Below, piece by piece: positions 9,682 to 18,396 of a DNA stretch of 64,000 bases (position 1 is the stretch's first letter; the number at the start of each line of letters is the position of its first letter). A program made the position numbers and the translations under genes. The DNA comes from Bacillus dicomae (GTDB lineage: Bacteria; Bacillota; Bacilli; Bacillales; Bacillaceae_G). The stretch covers positions 558,001-622,000 of the forward strand of contig NZ_VHIV01000002.1 in NCBI RefSeq assembly GCF_006494425.1. Direction: 5' to 3'. The notes beneath the pieces were generated by a model. That model saw nothing but the letters and a program-made list of their open reading frames with translations. It was not told where the DNA came from and did not search any database.

Positions 9682-10428
9682 TTACACATATAGTTTTGGT
9701 TTTGTTGCTATTTTTTGAACAGGCTCCTCTCTTACTTCCTTTTCTATGACTGGCTCAATCACTATTTTTTTTCTTTTTCTTTTTTTTGGTGGAGGAGGTG
9801 GAGTTGCTACTTCAACCTTTTCTGTTAAGTCTTCAGTTTGATCTTCGGTTTGAGCTTCTTCCGTATTTTTTCCAGAGGTGAGGATTTTAACAATGCTTGG
9901 TAAGTTACGCATAATAGGACCATACTGTTCGACGACAGGGCTTACAGATTGAACGACTTGTGATACTTTTTCAATATTATTTATCATATTAGTTGGATTC
10001 GAAATTAAATTCGAAAAAAAACTACCGATGCCGCTACTTGATGCGGCTGTAGTTGCTGCACCGCCGCGCGTTTCGTTTGATTCATACATTTGAGGAGGGA
10101 TCATTTGCTCGGGATGCTGCTGCATGTATGGTTGATATTGCTGTGAGTATTGCTGCGGGTATTGCTGTGAGTATTGCTGCTGATATTGCTGTCGATATTG
10201 GGGTGGTGGTTGCTGGTGTTGGTGCATCATTGGCGGTGGCCCTTCCATTTGTCGATAAGGCGGAACCATTTGCATGAAAGATTCGGTTGGATCGTGTTTT
10301 TTAAAGAGTTTAGCAAGGAAGCCTTTCTTTTTTTGTGCCATCGGTGGTAATTGTGGAATTGGATATGGTGTATAAGGTTGTTGTCCTGGATTCGGATACA
10401 TTTGTCTCATGGGGGATTTTGGAAACAT
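9682..10428 (-). CDS. yqfQ: VrrA/YqfQ family protein, proline- and glutamine-rich
   Basis: Function is unknown. The 248-residue protein begins MFPKSPMRQMYPNPG, has a long Pro/Gln/Tyr-rich segment with QYxQ repeats (encoded by 10132-10203), a central conserved part (SGIGSFFSNLISNPTNMI and QVVQSVSPVVEQYGPIMRNL), and a basic end (PPPPPKKRKRKK). This matches the vrrA gene of B. anthracis, whose 12-bp repeat is used for strain typing, and YqfQ of B. subtilis at the same map position. ATG 10428 is preferred over an upstream in-frame start because AAAGGAGG lies nine bases before it. Confidence 0.9.
   Translation of the reverse strand: MFPKSPMRQMYPNPGQQPYTPYPIPQLPPMAQKKKGFLAKLFKKHDPTESFMQMVPPYRQMEGPPPMMHQHQQPPPQYRQQYQQQYSQQYPQQYSQQYQPYMQQHPEQMIPPQMYESNETRGGAATTAASSSGIGSFFSNLISNPTNMINNIEKVSQVVQSVSPVVEQYGPIMRNLPSIVKILTSGKNTEEAQTEDQTEDLTEKVEVATPPPPPKKRKRKKIVIEPVIEKEVREEPVQKIATKPKLYV
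10132..10203 (-). repeat. vrrA 12-bp tandem repeat
   Basis: Six consecutive 12-base units, the last one diverged, encode QYxQ on the minus strand. On the plus strand they read TTGATATTGCTG, TGAGTATTGCTG, CGGGTATTGCTG, TGAGTATTGCTG, CTGATATTGCTG and TCGATATTGGGG. The units differ mostly in the first three bases, so the array is degenerate. Confidence 0.9.
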
Positions 10429-10608
10429 ATGAGAAATCCTCCTTTCTTCAGTTAGGTATATACACATACAATATGCAATAAGAGAGAAGAAGGTTAGTTT
10501 TTGAAGTGAAAACCTAAACTAAAGATGGATTTTACTTGTAGACTTCGATATAATGTAGACTTGACTGATTTGTGCGCGCAGTAGAAATTTAGAAAGAAGG
10601 TGTAACTT

Positions 10609-11919
10609 ATGACACAACAAACTTTTACACAGTATGATTTTAAACCATTTTTAATAGATGCAGTTCGTGAACTACGCTTTACAGAGCCGACAGGAATTCA
10701 ACAGAAAATTTTCCCAGTCGTGAAAAAAGGTGTAAGTGTAATTGGACAATCCCAAACAGGTTCTGGGAAAACACATGCATACTTACTTCCTACATTGAAC
10801 AGAATTAATGCAAGTCGTGAAGAAGTACAACTTGTTATTACAGCGCCTACTCGTGAGTTAGCACAACAAATTTACGAAGAAATCGTGAAATTAACAAAGT
10901 TTTGTGCAGAAGATCAAATGATTACAGCACGTTGTTTAATTGGTGGAACTGATAAACAACGATCAATTGAAAAGTTGAAAAAGCAACCTCATATTGTAGT
11001 TGGAACACCAGGACGTATTAAAGACTTAGTAGAAGAGCAAGCACTATTTGTTCATAAAGCAAATACAATTATTGTCGATGAAGCAGACTTAATGCTTGAT
11101 ATGGGATTCATTCATGATGTAGACAAAATTGCAGCACGCATGCCTAAAAACTTGCAAATGCTAGTTTTCTCTGCAACAATTCCTCAAAAACTAAAACCGT
11201 TTCTGAAGAAATATATGGAGAATCCAGAGCACATCCATATCAATCCAAAACAAGTTGCAGCTGGAAATATTGAGCATTATTTAGTACCTTCTAAACATCG
11301 TAACAAAATTGATTTAGTGAATAAAATGTTGCTACAATTTAAACCGTATTTAGCAGTTGTTTTCACGAATACGAAGAAGATGGCGGATCAGGTTGCTGAC
11401 GGATTAATGGAACGTGGTCTAAAAGTTGGACGAATTCACGGGGATTTATCACCGCGTGATCGTAAAAAAATGATGAAACAAATTCGTGACCTAGAATTCC
11501 AATATATTGTTGCAACTGATTTAGCAGCGCGTGGTATTGATATTGAAGGGATTAGCCATGTTATTAACTATGAGCTTCCATCAGATTTAGATTTCTTCGT
11601 TCACCGCGTTGGTAGAACAGCACGTGCAGGGCATTCAGGTATTGCAGTGACAATTTATGATCCAGCAAACGAAGAAGCGCTAGATAGCTTAGAAAAACAA
11701 CGTCATATCGAGTTTAAACATGTAGATTTACGTGGAGATGAGTGGGCGGACTTAGGTGAACGTCGTCGTCGTAAGAGCCGTAAAAAACCAAATGATGAAC
11801 TTGATGTTATGGCAACGAAAGTTATTAAAAAGCCGAAAAAAGTAAAACCGAACTATAAACGAAAACTTGCAACTGAACGTGACAAAGTGAAGAAAAAATA
11901 TAGCAATAAAAAAAGATAA
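10609..11919 (+). CDS. cshB: DEAD-box RNA helicase CshB
   Basis: This is an ATP-dependent RNA helicase of the cold-shock/ribosome-assembly class, called YqfR/CshB in B. subtilis. The 436 residues have all helicase motifs in order: Q motif (TGIQQKIFP), I (SQTGSGKTHAY), Ia (PTRELAQQ), Ib (TPGRI), II (DEAD, about 161), III (SAT), V (ATDLAARGIDIEG) and VI (HRVGRTARAG). The C-terminal tail is strongly basic (RRRRKSRKK), which probably helps RNA binding. ATG 10609 has an AAGAAGGTG ribosome site. A strong terminator follows. Confidence 0.95.
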   Translation: MTQQTFTQYDFKPFLIDAVRELRFTEPTGIQQKIFPVVKKGVSVIGQSQTGSGKTHAYLLPTLNRINASREEVQLVITAPTRELAQQIYEEIVKLTKFCAEDQMITARCLIGGTDKQRSIEKLKKQPHIVVGTPGRIKDLVEEQALFVHKANTIIVDEADLMLDMGFIHDVDKIAARMPKNLQMLVFSATIPQKLKPFLKKYMENPEHIHINPKQVAAGNIEHYLVPSKHRNKIDLVNKMLLQFKPYLAVVFTNTKKMADQVADGLMERGLKVGRIHGDLSPRDRKKMMKQIRDLEFQYIVATDLAARGIDIEGISHVINYELPSDLDFFVHRVGRTARAGHSGIAVTIYDPANEEALDSLEKQRHIEFKHVDLRGDEWADLGERRRRKSRKKPNDELDVMATKVIKKPKKVKPNYKRKLATERDKVKKKYSNKKR

Positions 11920-11942
11920 GGGATTTCCCTTATCTTTTTTTT
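11911..11942 (+). terminator. Terminator of cshB
   Basis: The stem AAAGATAAGGGA with TCCCTTATCTTT overlaps the stop codon and is followed by a T run. Confidence 0.88.
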
Positions 11943-11983
11943 ACCCAGCTATTTGCGAGAGGCGTAATCAATATGGATAGAAA

Positions 11984-12089
11984 GTATTGAACCAATCGGA
12001 CTTTTACGGGCAGCCCGCCCCCCACCTAACTTCTTTGCTTTCGCTGAATTTTGACGTGGGGGTCTTACTGCTCGTTAATGCGTGATAAA
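11984..12089 (+). repeat. Partial bcr1-type repeat
   Basis: From about 11987 to 12089 the sequence follows the copy at 46766-46912 closely: TGAACCAATCGG, CTTTTACGGGCAG, CCCCCACCTAACTTCTTTG, CTTACTG.CCGTTAATGC. It ends with GTGATAAAT, so the right-hand ATAAA (TTTAT on the other strand) is kept. The left part with the GTGGGGG hairpin is missing or too diverged to recognise. Confidence 0.8.
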
Positions 12090-12184
12090 TATGTATAGTG
12101 CGTTTTTTGTGAACAAACAATTCACTACATATTTCTACAAATTATGCTATCATTATAACTATTGTATATTGAAGAGGTGATTAT

Positions 12185-13081
12185 ATGTTGAAGATTGGCT
12201 CTCATGTTTCCATGAGTGGTAAGAAAATGTTATTAGCAGCAAGTGAAGAGGCTGTTTCATACGGTGCAACGACGTTTATGATTTATACAGGTGCACCGCA
12301 AAATACAAGAAGAAAACCAATTGAAGAATTGAACATAGAAGCAGGAAGAAAACATATGGAACTAAACGGTATTGAGGAAATTATCGTCCATGCGCCATAT
12401 ATTATTAATGTCGGGAATACGACGAAGCCAGAAACATTCCAATTAGGTGTAGACTTCCTTCGTATGGAAATTGAAAGAACATCGGCATTAGGTGTGGCGA
12501 AACAAATCGTTCTTCACCCAGGTGCGCACGTTGGTGCAGGAGCTGATGCTGGTATTCAACAAATTATTAGAGGGCTTAATGAAGTATTAACGCCAGAGCA
12601 GACGGTTAATATTGCGTTAGAAACGATGGCAGGAAAAGGAACAGAATGCGGTCGTAGCTTTGAAGAAATTGCAAAGATCATTGATGGTGTAACATATAAT
12701 GAAAAACTATCAGTATGCTTTGATACATGTCATACACACGACGCAGGATATGACATTGTAAATGACTTTGATGGTGTATTAAACGAATTTGATAAGATTG
12801 TTGGTATTGACCGTTTACAAGTACTTCATATTAATGATAGTAAAAATGTACGCGGCGCAGGAAAAGACCGTCATGAAAATATCGGTTTTGGTCATATCGG
12901 TTATAAAGCGTTACATCATATTGTGCATCATCCGCAGTTAATGCACGTACCAAAAATTCTTGAAACGCCATATGTAGGTGAAGATAAAAAAGATAAGAAG
13001 CCGCCATATAAATTGGAAATCGAAATGTTGAAAAATGGTACTTTTGATGAAGGACTTCTTGAGAAAATTAAAGCGCAATAA
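12185..13081 (+). CDS. nfo: Endonuclease IV (AP endonuclease)
   Basis: Nfo cuts the backbone 5' of abasic sites in base-excision repair and has a three-metal active site in a TIM barrel. The 298 residues match the family length. Signatures visible are GAHVGAG and [12 protein letters not shown] in the middle, [13 protein letters not shown] (about residues 179-191), LHINDSK and the C-terminal LETP. It corresponds to yqfS of B. subtilis. The ribosome site GAAGAGGTGA precedes ATG 12185. Confidence 0.97.
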   Translation: MLKIGSHVSMSGKKMLLAASEEAVSYGATTFMIYTGAPQNTRRKPIEELNIEAGRKHMELNGIEEIIVHAPYIINVGNTTKPETFQLGVDFLRMEIERTSALGVAKQIVLHPGAHVGAGADAGIQQIIRGLNEVLTPEQTVNIALETMAGKGTECGRSFEEIAKIIDGVTYNEKLSVCFDTCHTHDAGYDIVNDFDGVLNEFDKIVGIDRLQVLHINDSKNVRGAGKDRHENIGFGHIGYKALHHIVHHPQLMHVPKILETPYVGEDKKDKKPPYKLEIEMLKNGTFDEGLLEKIKAQ

Positions 13082-13091
13082 GCAATAAGCA

Positions 13092-13123
13092 ATAAGGAGG
13101 GGGATTTTCCCCCTCCTTATTTT
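13092..13123. terminator. Bidirectional terminator between nfo and yqfT
   Basis: AATAAGGAGGGGGA and TCCCCCTCCTTATT form a perfect 14-bp stem between the two converging genes; its right arm overlaps the yqfT stop. Confidence 0.85.
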
Positions 13124-13371
13124 AGTAGTTGCTGAAATAAAGTATTTACTTGTTGGGCGGTAGCGGGGGAGGTTACTTTTGCTATTTGTTTTAAGAGCTC
13201 TAGTCGTTCGTCATTATCGTAAATGTTAATATTCTTTCCTTTCATAAGTACAACAATTTTATCAGCTTGCGCAGTTGTAATTGGAACTTCATATTCTTTA
13301 CTATATTTCAATAACTCTTTTGTAGAAATATGATTTAATTTTTTGTTTACAAGTTGTTTAATGAGGTTCAT
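13117..13371 (-). CDS. yqfT: YqfT-like protein (DUF2624)
   Basis: A small conserved protein of unknown function (84 residues) that matches B. subtilis YqfT in length, position and motifs: MNLIKQLVNKKLNHISTKEL, then KIVVLMKGKNINI and KVTSPATAQQVN near the C-terminus. It looks soluble and helical. The frame is open further upstream, but ATG 13371 is chosen because AAAGGAGGATAACTCA precedes it directly and the shorter form agrees with the relative. Confidence 0.82.
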   Translation of the reverse strand: MNLIKQLVNKKLNHISTKELLKYSKEYEVPITTAQADKIVVLMKGKNINIYDNDERLELLKQIAKVTSPATAQQVNTLFQQLLK

Positions 13372-13520
13372 TGAGTTATCCTCCTTTACACGTTCTTCTA
13401 TCGAAATATATGAGTACATAGCTTGTACATATTCGTATAGAGTTTCTTTTTTCATGAGAAAAAGAAGCGTATGTTATAATAAAAGGACAAAACTATAGAA
13501 AAAGAGTATAGGGAGGATTT

Positions 13521-14399
13521 ATGGAGCAAAAGCAACATCGAAAAGAAAGTGTTATCCATCTTATTTATCGTTTAGTTATGATTATCTTCGGCGCGGCATG
13601 CGCAGCGGTAGCGATTGAATTATTTTTAATGCCAAATAAAATTATTGATGGTGGAATTATTGGTATTTCTCTTATATTAGATTATCTTACTCCTAATATT
13701 TGGTGGTTAAGTTTTTCTACTTTAGTCGTTATTCTCAATATCCCGTTTATGTATTCGGGTTATAAACAAATCGGAAAAACGTTCATGCTATCTTCGGCGT
13801 TGGGTATTGTAGCGTTAGCTTTTATTGAATCCACGTTACATGCTGTCCCACCATTTACAACAGAGCCAATTTTAGCGACAGTGTTTGGTGGGCTTATTTT
13901 AGGTCTTGGTGTAGGGCTCGTTATTCGTCATGGGGGATCAATGGACGGAACAGAAATTATGGGTATTTTATTAACGAAGAAATTACCTTTCTCTGTTGGC
14001 GAATTTGTAATGTTTGTGAACTTATTTATTTTTGCATGGGCAGCATTTGTATTTGGCGTTGAACAAGCTATGTATTCTGTTATGACGTACTATATTGCAT
14101 TCAAAACAATTGATACAGTCATTCAAGGTTTAGATGAAACGAAAGCAGTCTTAATTGTATCAGATCAATATGAGGAAGTATCAAATGCGATTTTACATCG
14201 TCTTGGTCGTGGAACTACAAAGCTTGTAGCGAAAGGCGGTTACACCGATAAAGAAAAAGAAGTTATTTATGCCGTTGTAACGCGTCTAGAAGTGACAAAG
14301 TTAAAATCAATTGTGTATGAAATTGATGCGAATGCGTTTGTTACGATTATGAGTACACAAGAGACAAATGGTGGTAAGTTTAAATCGGCTATTCACTAA
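13521..14399 (+). CDS. yqfU: YitT family membrane protein (DUF2179)
   Basis: The 292 residues carry about five hydrophobic membrane segments in the first 190 positions, followed by a cytoplasmic DUF2179 domain (about 210-285; [37 protein letters not shown]). The motif [14 protein letters not shown] is typical of YitT proteins. The biochemical role is unknown. GGGAGGA sits before ATG 13521, and position matches yqfU of B. subtilis. Confidence 0.88.
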   Translation: MEQKQHRKESVIHLIYRLVMIIFGAACAAVAIELFLMPNKIIDGGIIGISLILDYLTPNIWWLSFSTLVVILNIPFMYSGYKQIGKTFMLSSALGIVALAFIESTLHAVPPFTTEPILATVFGGLILGLGVGLVIRHGGSMDGTEIMGILLTKKLPFSVGEFVMFVNLFIFAWAAFVFGVEQAMYSVMTYYIAFKTIDTVIQGLDETKAVLIVSDQYEEVSNAILHRLGRGTTKLVAKGGYTDKEKEVIYAVVTRLEVTKLKSIVYEIDANAFVTIMSTQETNGGKFKSAIH

Positions 14400-14422
14400 A
14401 AAATTAATTGTAATATCTTTTG

Positions 14423-14450
14423 AAAGCAGAGAATTTTTCTCTGCTTTTTG
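14423..14450 (+). terminator. Terminator of yqfU
   Basis: AAAGCAGAGAA pairs with TTCTCTGCTTT around a short T loop; T residues follow. Confidence 0.85.
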
Positions 14451-14500
14451 TTATAATAGTAAGGTTTCTTGAAAAAGTAGATATATTTTAGGCAGATTGG

Positions 14501-14529
14501 TTTACAACTATAATAAGCTGTACTATAAT
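14501..14529 (+). promoter_or_regulatory. SigA promoter of znuC-znuB-zur
   Basis: The -35 box TTTACA (14501-14506) and a perfect -10 box TATAAT (14524-14529) are separated by exactly 17 bases. The Zur box lies 12 bases downstream. Confidence 0.85.
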
Positions 14530-14541
14530 TCAAATAGATAT

Positions 14542-14562
14542 AAATCGGAATCATTCTGAATT
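14542..14562 (+). promoter_or_regulatory. Zur box (zinc operator)
   Basis: The palindrome centred on C14552 reads TCGGAATCATTCTGA. It fits the Bacillus Zur consensus TCGTAATNATTACGA at 13 of 15 positions, with symmetrical changes. It overlaps the probable transcription start, as expected of a repressor site, and zur itself is the third gene of the operon. Confidence 0.85.
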
Positions 14563-14579
14563 AAAATAGGTGAGATGCT

Positions 14580-15350
14580 ATGAATAATATATTAGAAATA
14601 GAAGGATTATCATTTCGATATGAAGATCGAAATGTGTTAGAAGATATTAATTTGCAAGTTCCGAAGGGAGCTTTTTTAGGTTTAGTTGGGCCAAATGGTT
14701 CTGGGAAATCAACTTTGTTAAAATGTTTATTAGGCGTTTTAAAGCCAAAACAGGGAAGTATTCGTTTGTTTGGTGTTGATAGTAAGAAGTTTAAAGAATG
14801 GAACAAAGTTGGTTATGTGTCGCAAAAGGCAAATAGCTTTAATTCTGGTTTTCCGGCAACTGTTTTTGAAGTTGTGTCAATGGGACTCGTTTCGAAAAAA
14901 GGGCTGTTTCGCTTTTTTACGAAAAACGATAAGGAAAAGGTAGAACAAGCGATTGCTGATGTAGGGATGAGTGAGTTTCAAGGGCGCAATATCGGAGAAC
15001 TTTCTGGTGGGCAACAACAGCGTGTATTTATTGCTCGTGCGCTCGTTAGTAATCCTGAATTACTTATTTTGGACGAGCCCACTGTTGGAATCGATGTGAA
15101 GAATGTGGAAAGTTTTTATGAGATATTAGAGGATTTAAACAAAAGGCTAGGAATCACATTAATTCTCGTTACGCATGATATGGGAGCTGTTACCGAGAAA
15201 GTAACACATGTTGCATGCTTAAACCAACATTTACATTTCCATGGAAGTGTAGAGAAGTTCCGAGAGTTAGAAGATGCAGAAATGTCCGTCTTATATGGAC
15301 ATCATGTTCATCGTTTAGAACATGAGCATGGGCATCACGGGAGGATATAA
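14580..15350 (+). CDS. znuC: Zinc ABC transporter ATP-binding protein
   Basis: This ATPase drives high-affinity Zn(II) uptake (ZurA/AdcC in other nomenclatures). The 256 residues have Walker A GPNGSGKST (37-45), signature LSGGQQQR (about 141-148) and Walker B LLILDEP. The C-terminus is histidine-rich (YGHHVHRLEHEHGHHGRI), which may bind zinc. Its TAA overlaps the znuB ATG (TAATG). No substrate-binding lipoprotein gene (znuA) is in the operon, so it must lie elsewhere. Confidence 0.94.
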   Translation: MNNILEIEGLSFRYEDRNVLEDINLQVPKGAFLGLVGPNGSGKSTLLKCLLGVLKPKQGSIRLFGVDSKKFKEWNKVGYVSQKANSFNSGFPATVFEVVSMGLVSKKGLFRFFTKNDKEKVEQAIADVGMSEFQGRNIGELSGGQQQRVFIARALVSNPELLILDEPTVGIDVKNVESFYEILEDLNKRLGITLILVTHDMGAVTEKVTHVACLNQHLHFHGSVEKFRELEDAEMSVLYGHHVHRLEHEHGHHGRI

Positions 15351-16183
15351 TGATACAAGATTTTTTACAATATGACTTTTTACGTAACTCTTTATATGCG
15401 GGGATTTTAATAGGGCTTGTTGCGCCGCTTATCGGTGTATTTGTTGTTATTCGACGCATGTCGCTTATTGCGGATGCATTAAGCCACGTGACATTATCAG
15501 GTATTGCTGCAAGTTTACTACTAGAAAAAACAATTTTCACAGGGGGATTTTTAAATCCGTTATATATGGGGATGATTTTTTCTATTGGTGGGGCGTTACT
15601 TATTGAAAAATTACGTACTGTATATAAACATTATCAAGAATTAGCAATTCCGATTATTCTTTCAGCAGGAATGGGGATTGGCGTTATTTTTATTTCACTT
15701 GCAAATGGATTTAACACAGATTTATTTAGTTATTTATTTGGTAGTGTAAGTGCTGTAACAAGTACGGATTTAATAATCATCGGCATTGTAGCAATTGTTG
15801 TTATTGTAACGATTACTTTATTATACAAAGAGTTATTTTTACTATCATTTGATGAGGAATACGCTGTATCAACCGGTTTGAGTGCAAAGTGGATTCACTT
15901 TATTTTCATTATATTGGTTGCTCTTGTCATTGCAGTATCAATGCGTGTGGTAGGGGTTCTTCTCGTATCATCATTAATGACATTACCAGTTGCAGCAAGT
16001 ATTCGTATTGCTAATGGATTTAAACAAACAATTTTCTTTTCCATTTTATTTGGTGAAATTGCAGTGATTGGTGGAATGTTTGCTTCGTATCAACTTGATC
16101 TAGCGCCAGGTGGTACAATTGTTATGATAGCAGTTCTTATTTTAATTGGTGCGATTTTATGGAAAAAGAAAAAAACTGCATAA
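15350..16183 (+). CDS. znuB: Zinc ABC transporter permease
   Basis: A metal-type (ABC-3 family) permease of 277 residues with seven to nine hydrophobic segments. Family features are the early stretch [19 protein letters not shown] and [12 protein letters not shown], and the C-terminal [18 protein letters not shown]. It is translationally coupled to znuC at a TAATG overlap and followed by zur 13 bases later. Confidence 0.94.
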   Translation: MIQDFLQYDFLRNSLYAGILIGLVAPLIGVFVVIRRMSLIADALSHVTLSGIAASLLLEKTIFTGGFLNPLYMGMIFSIGGALLIEKLRTVYKHYQELAIPIILSAGMGIGVIFISLANGFNTDLFSYLFGSVSAVTSTDLIIIGIVAIVVIVTITLLYKELFLLSFDEEYAVSTGLSAKWIHFIFIILVALVIAVSMRVVGVLLVSSLMTLPVAASIRIANGFKQTIFFSILFGEIAVIGGMFASYQLDLAPGGTIVMIAVLILIGAILWKKKKTA

Positions 16184-16196
16184 AGTAGGGATAGAT

Positions 16197-16610
16197 ATGA
16201 ATCTAACAGAAGCTTTACGCCTAATGAAAGATAAAGGATACAAACACACTGGGAAAAGGGAAGAAATGCTCAGGCTATTTGCAGCTCACAATCGTTATTT
16301 AACGGCAAAAGACGTTTTAGAGCATATGAAGGACGATTATCCAGGTCTTAGCTTTGATACGATTTATCGTAACTTAACAGTGTTTGCTGAAATCGGTGTT
16401 TTAGAACAAACAGAATTAAATGGTGAAAAACATTTTCGTTTTACGTGTTCTATTATGGAACATCATCATCATTTCATTTGTTTAGATTGCGGGGGAACGA
16501 AAGAGATTACTTCCTGCCCAATGGATTTTATGAATAAAGATTTTAACGGTTATGAAGTAACAGGTCATAAGTTTGAAATATACGGTCGTTGTCCCAAATG
16601 TGCAAAGTAA
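16197..16610 (+). CDS. zur: Zinc uptake regulator Zur (Fur family)
   Basis: Zur represses zinc uptake genes when zinc is plentiful. The 137 residues have the Fur-type winged helix (1-80; [21 protein letters not shown] is the recognition part), the metal-sensing [12 protein letters not shown] stretch, and the structural zinc cysteines CLDC and CPKC. ATG 16197 fits the family start and the nearby AGTAGGG, whereas an upstream in-frame start would lie inside znuB. The Zur box before znuC predicts autoregulation of the operon. Confidence 0.93.
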   Translation: MNLTEALRLMKDKGYKHTGKREEMLRLFAAHNRYLTAKDVLEHMKDDYPGLSFDTIYRNLTVFAEIGVLEQTELNGEKHFRFTCSIMEHHHHFICLDCGGTKEITSCPMDFMNKDFNGYEVTGHKFEIYGRCPKCAK

Positions 16611-16646
16611 AAGCTCTTCGGTTATATAACTGAAGAGCTTTTTTAC
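16610..16646 (+). terminator. Terminator of the znu-zur operon
   Basis: AAGCTCTTCGGTTATATAACTGAAGAGCTT is a near-perfect hairpin directly after zur, followed by TTTT. Confidence 0.88.
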
Positions 16647-16650
16647 GTAG

Positions 16651-16692
16651 AAAAGAAGGTTGCTCACAAATATTGTGGGCAACCTTCTTTTT
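16651..16692 (-). terminator. Terminator of ispG
   Basis: GAAGGTTGCTCACAA and TTGTGGGCAACCTTC pair with one G-T mismatch. Flanking A and T runs make it usable on both strands; on the minus strand it follows ispG. Confidence 0.85.
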
Positions 16693-17803
16693 ATTGTTCT
16701 TGTGTTTCTTTTTCTTTTTCTCGTTCTGCAGCCATTTCAGCAGCAATTACGTCGATTTCTTTTTTTAGTTCTTCTACCATTATTTCTTCTGGTACTTTAC
16801 GAACGACTTGCCCTTTACGGAATAATAATCCTTCTCCACGTGCACCAGCAATACCGATATCAGCTTCACGCGCTTCACCAGGACCATTTACAGCGCAACC
16901 AAGTACTGCGACTTTAATTGGTACTTGCAGTGTAGAGATGTATTCTTCCACTTCGTTAGCGATGCTAATTAAATCAATTTCAATACGACCACAAGTTGGA
17001 CAAGAAATAAGTGTTGCTGCATTAGATGCAAGACCGAATGACTTTAAAAGTTCACGCGCAACTTTTACTTCTTCAACTGGGTCAGCACTTAACGAAATAC
17101 GTAGTGTATTTCCGATGCCTTTATTTAAGATTGCTCCAAGACCAGCGGCACTTTTTACAGTTCCAGCAAATAAAGTTCCGGATTCTGTAATACCTAAATG
17201 TAATGGGTAATCAAAAGCACGTGCAGCTTTTTCGTATGCTTCAATTGCTAAATTAACATCAGAGGCTTTCATAGATACGATAATATCGTGGAAATCTAAG
17301 TCCTCTAAAATTTTAATGTGATGTAGGGCACTCTCAACCATACCATCAGCAGTTGGGTATCCGTACTTTTCTAAAATGTGACGCTCTAATGAACCTGCGT
17401 TTACACCGATACGGATTGGAATACCACGTTCTTTTGCTGCATTTACAACAGCTTCTACTTTATGGCGACGACCAATGTTACCTGGATTGATACGTACTTT
17501 ATCAATGCCACCTTCAATTGCTTTTAAAGCAAGGCGATAATCAAAATGAATATCAGCAACAAGTGGAATGTTGATTTGTTTTTTAATATCAGCAATAGCA
17601 TTTGCTGCGCGTTCGTCTGGAACAGCAACACGCACGACTTGACAGCCAGCTTCTTCTAAACGTTTAATTTCAGCAACTGTTGCCTCAACATCATGTGTTT
17701 TTGTTGTTGTCATACTTTGTATAATTAATTCATTATTACCGCCAATTGTTAAATTACCGACTTTAACTGGACGTGTTTTTGTACGATGAGTCATTTCATT
17801 CAC
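16691..17803 (-). CDS. ispG: 4-hydroxy-3-methylbut-2-en-1-yl diphosphate synthase
   Basis: IspG (GcpE) makes HMBPP from MEcPP with a 4Fe-4S cluster, the step before IspH. The 370 residues contain the TIM-barrel part ([35 protein letters not shown]) and the cluster-binding C-terminal motifs SCPTCGR and [11 protein letters not shown]. The preferred start is GTG 17803, 10 bases after AAGGAGAG; ATG 17794 is the alternative. A Lys/Glu-rich tail ends the protein. Confidence 0.97.
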   Translation of the reverse strand: MNEMTHRTKTRPVKVGNLTIGGNNELIIQSMTTTKTHDVEATVAEIKRLEEAGCQVVRVAVPDERAANAIADIKKQINIPLVADIHFDYRLALKAIEGGIDKVRINPGNIGRRHKVEAVVNAAKERGIPIRIGVNAGSLERHILEKYGYPTADGMVESALHHIKILEDLDFHDIIVSMKASDVNLAIEAYEKAARAFDYPLHLGITESGTLFAGTVKSAAGLGAILNKGIGNTLRISLSADPVEEVKVARELLKSFGLASNAATLISCPTCGRIEIDLISIANEVEEYISTLQVPIKVAVLGCAVNGPGEAREADIGIAGARGEGLLFRKGQVVRKVPEEIMVEELKKEIDVIAAEMAAEREKEKETQEQ

Positions 17804-17958
17804 GAATAGATCGCTCTCCTTATAAAAGAAGTTTCTTATTTAGTCCCTTATATCAATGATAGTATACGTGATACAGGGCTATAGAAACCGAAGTGCTCGG
17901 TTTCACTTTTACTATTGTATCAGCGCCTTCATGTAATTGACAAGGATTAAGTAATTGC

Positions 17959-18324
17959 TTATTGATATAACGGGAATTTATAAGACTTTCCAATTTGTAT
18001 TTTTGTAGCAGACGTATTTTTATTTAATTGTTTAAAATCATCAATTACTTTTTCGATAGAAGGAATTTTCTTCTTATTAATCGCTTCTGTAATCGAAAGA
18101 ACCGTATCACCTGTTTTGACTTCAATTGTTTTATAAGTGACATCTGTTTCTTTTTCTGTTTTGTTCTCTTTATTTTGTTTTGTATCTGTGTTTTCTTGTT
18201 TTATCGTTTGGGCGGCGGTTGTTTTTTTATATGAACTTAACATCGGTAAAGTGCCGATTTTTATATCGTAATAAAATATATAACCAAGAACAAGCACGAA
18301 TAAGAATATACCTAATCTCTTCAT
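17959..18324 (-). CDS. yqfZ: Membrane-anchored LysM-domain protein YqfZ
   Basis: The 121 residues start with one membrane helix (MKRLGIFLFVLVLGYIFYY), followed by a Lys/Glu/Thr-rich linker and a C-terminal LysM fold (KTGDTVLSITEAINKKKIPS through IQIGKSYKFPLY), which usually binds peptidoglycan. It is probably anchored on the outside of the membrane. ATG 18324 follows AAAGGAGTGAAGAAT; the frame is open further upstream without a ribosome site. YqfZ occupies the same place next to ispG in B. subtilis. Confidence 0.85.
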   Translation of the reverse strand: MKRLGIFLFVLVLGYIFYYDIKIGTLPMLSSYKKTTAAQTIKQENTDTKQNKENKTEKETDVTYKTIEVKTGDTVLSITEAINKKKIPSIEKVIDDFKQLNKNTSATKIQIGKSYKFPLYQ

Positions 18325-18361
18325 ATTCTTCACTCCTTTGCTAGGAATATATGCTTGTCCC

Positions 18362-18392
18362 AAAAAAAAATGCCTATTTAGGCATTTTTTTC
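18362..18392 (-). terminator. Terminator of the DUF1189 gene
   Basis: AAAAAATGCCTA and TAGGCATTTTTT form a 12-bp stem just beyond the stop of the minus-strand DUF1189 gene. Confidence 0.85.
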
Positions 18393-18396
18393 GTTT

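Noticed and set aside
10132-10203. Regular short repeats considered as a CRISPR array
   Set aside because: Units are contiguous 12-mers without spacers and lie in a coding frame.
10053-10277. Alanine/valine-rich plus-strand frame with repeats over yqfQ
   Set aside because: It is the reverse reading of the vrrA 12-bp repeat.
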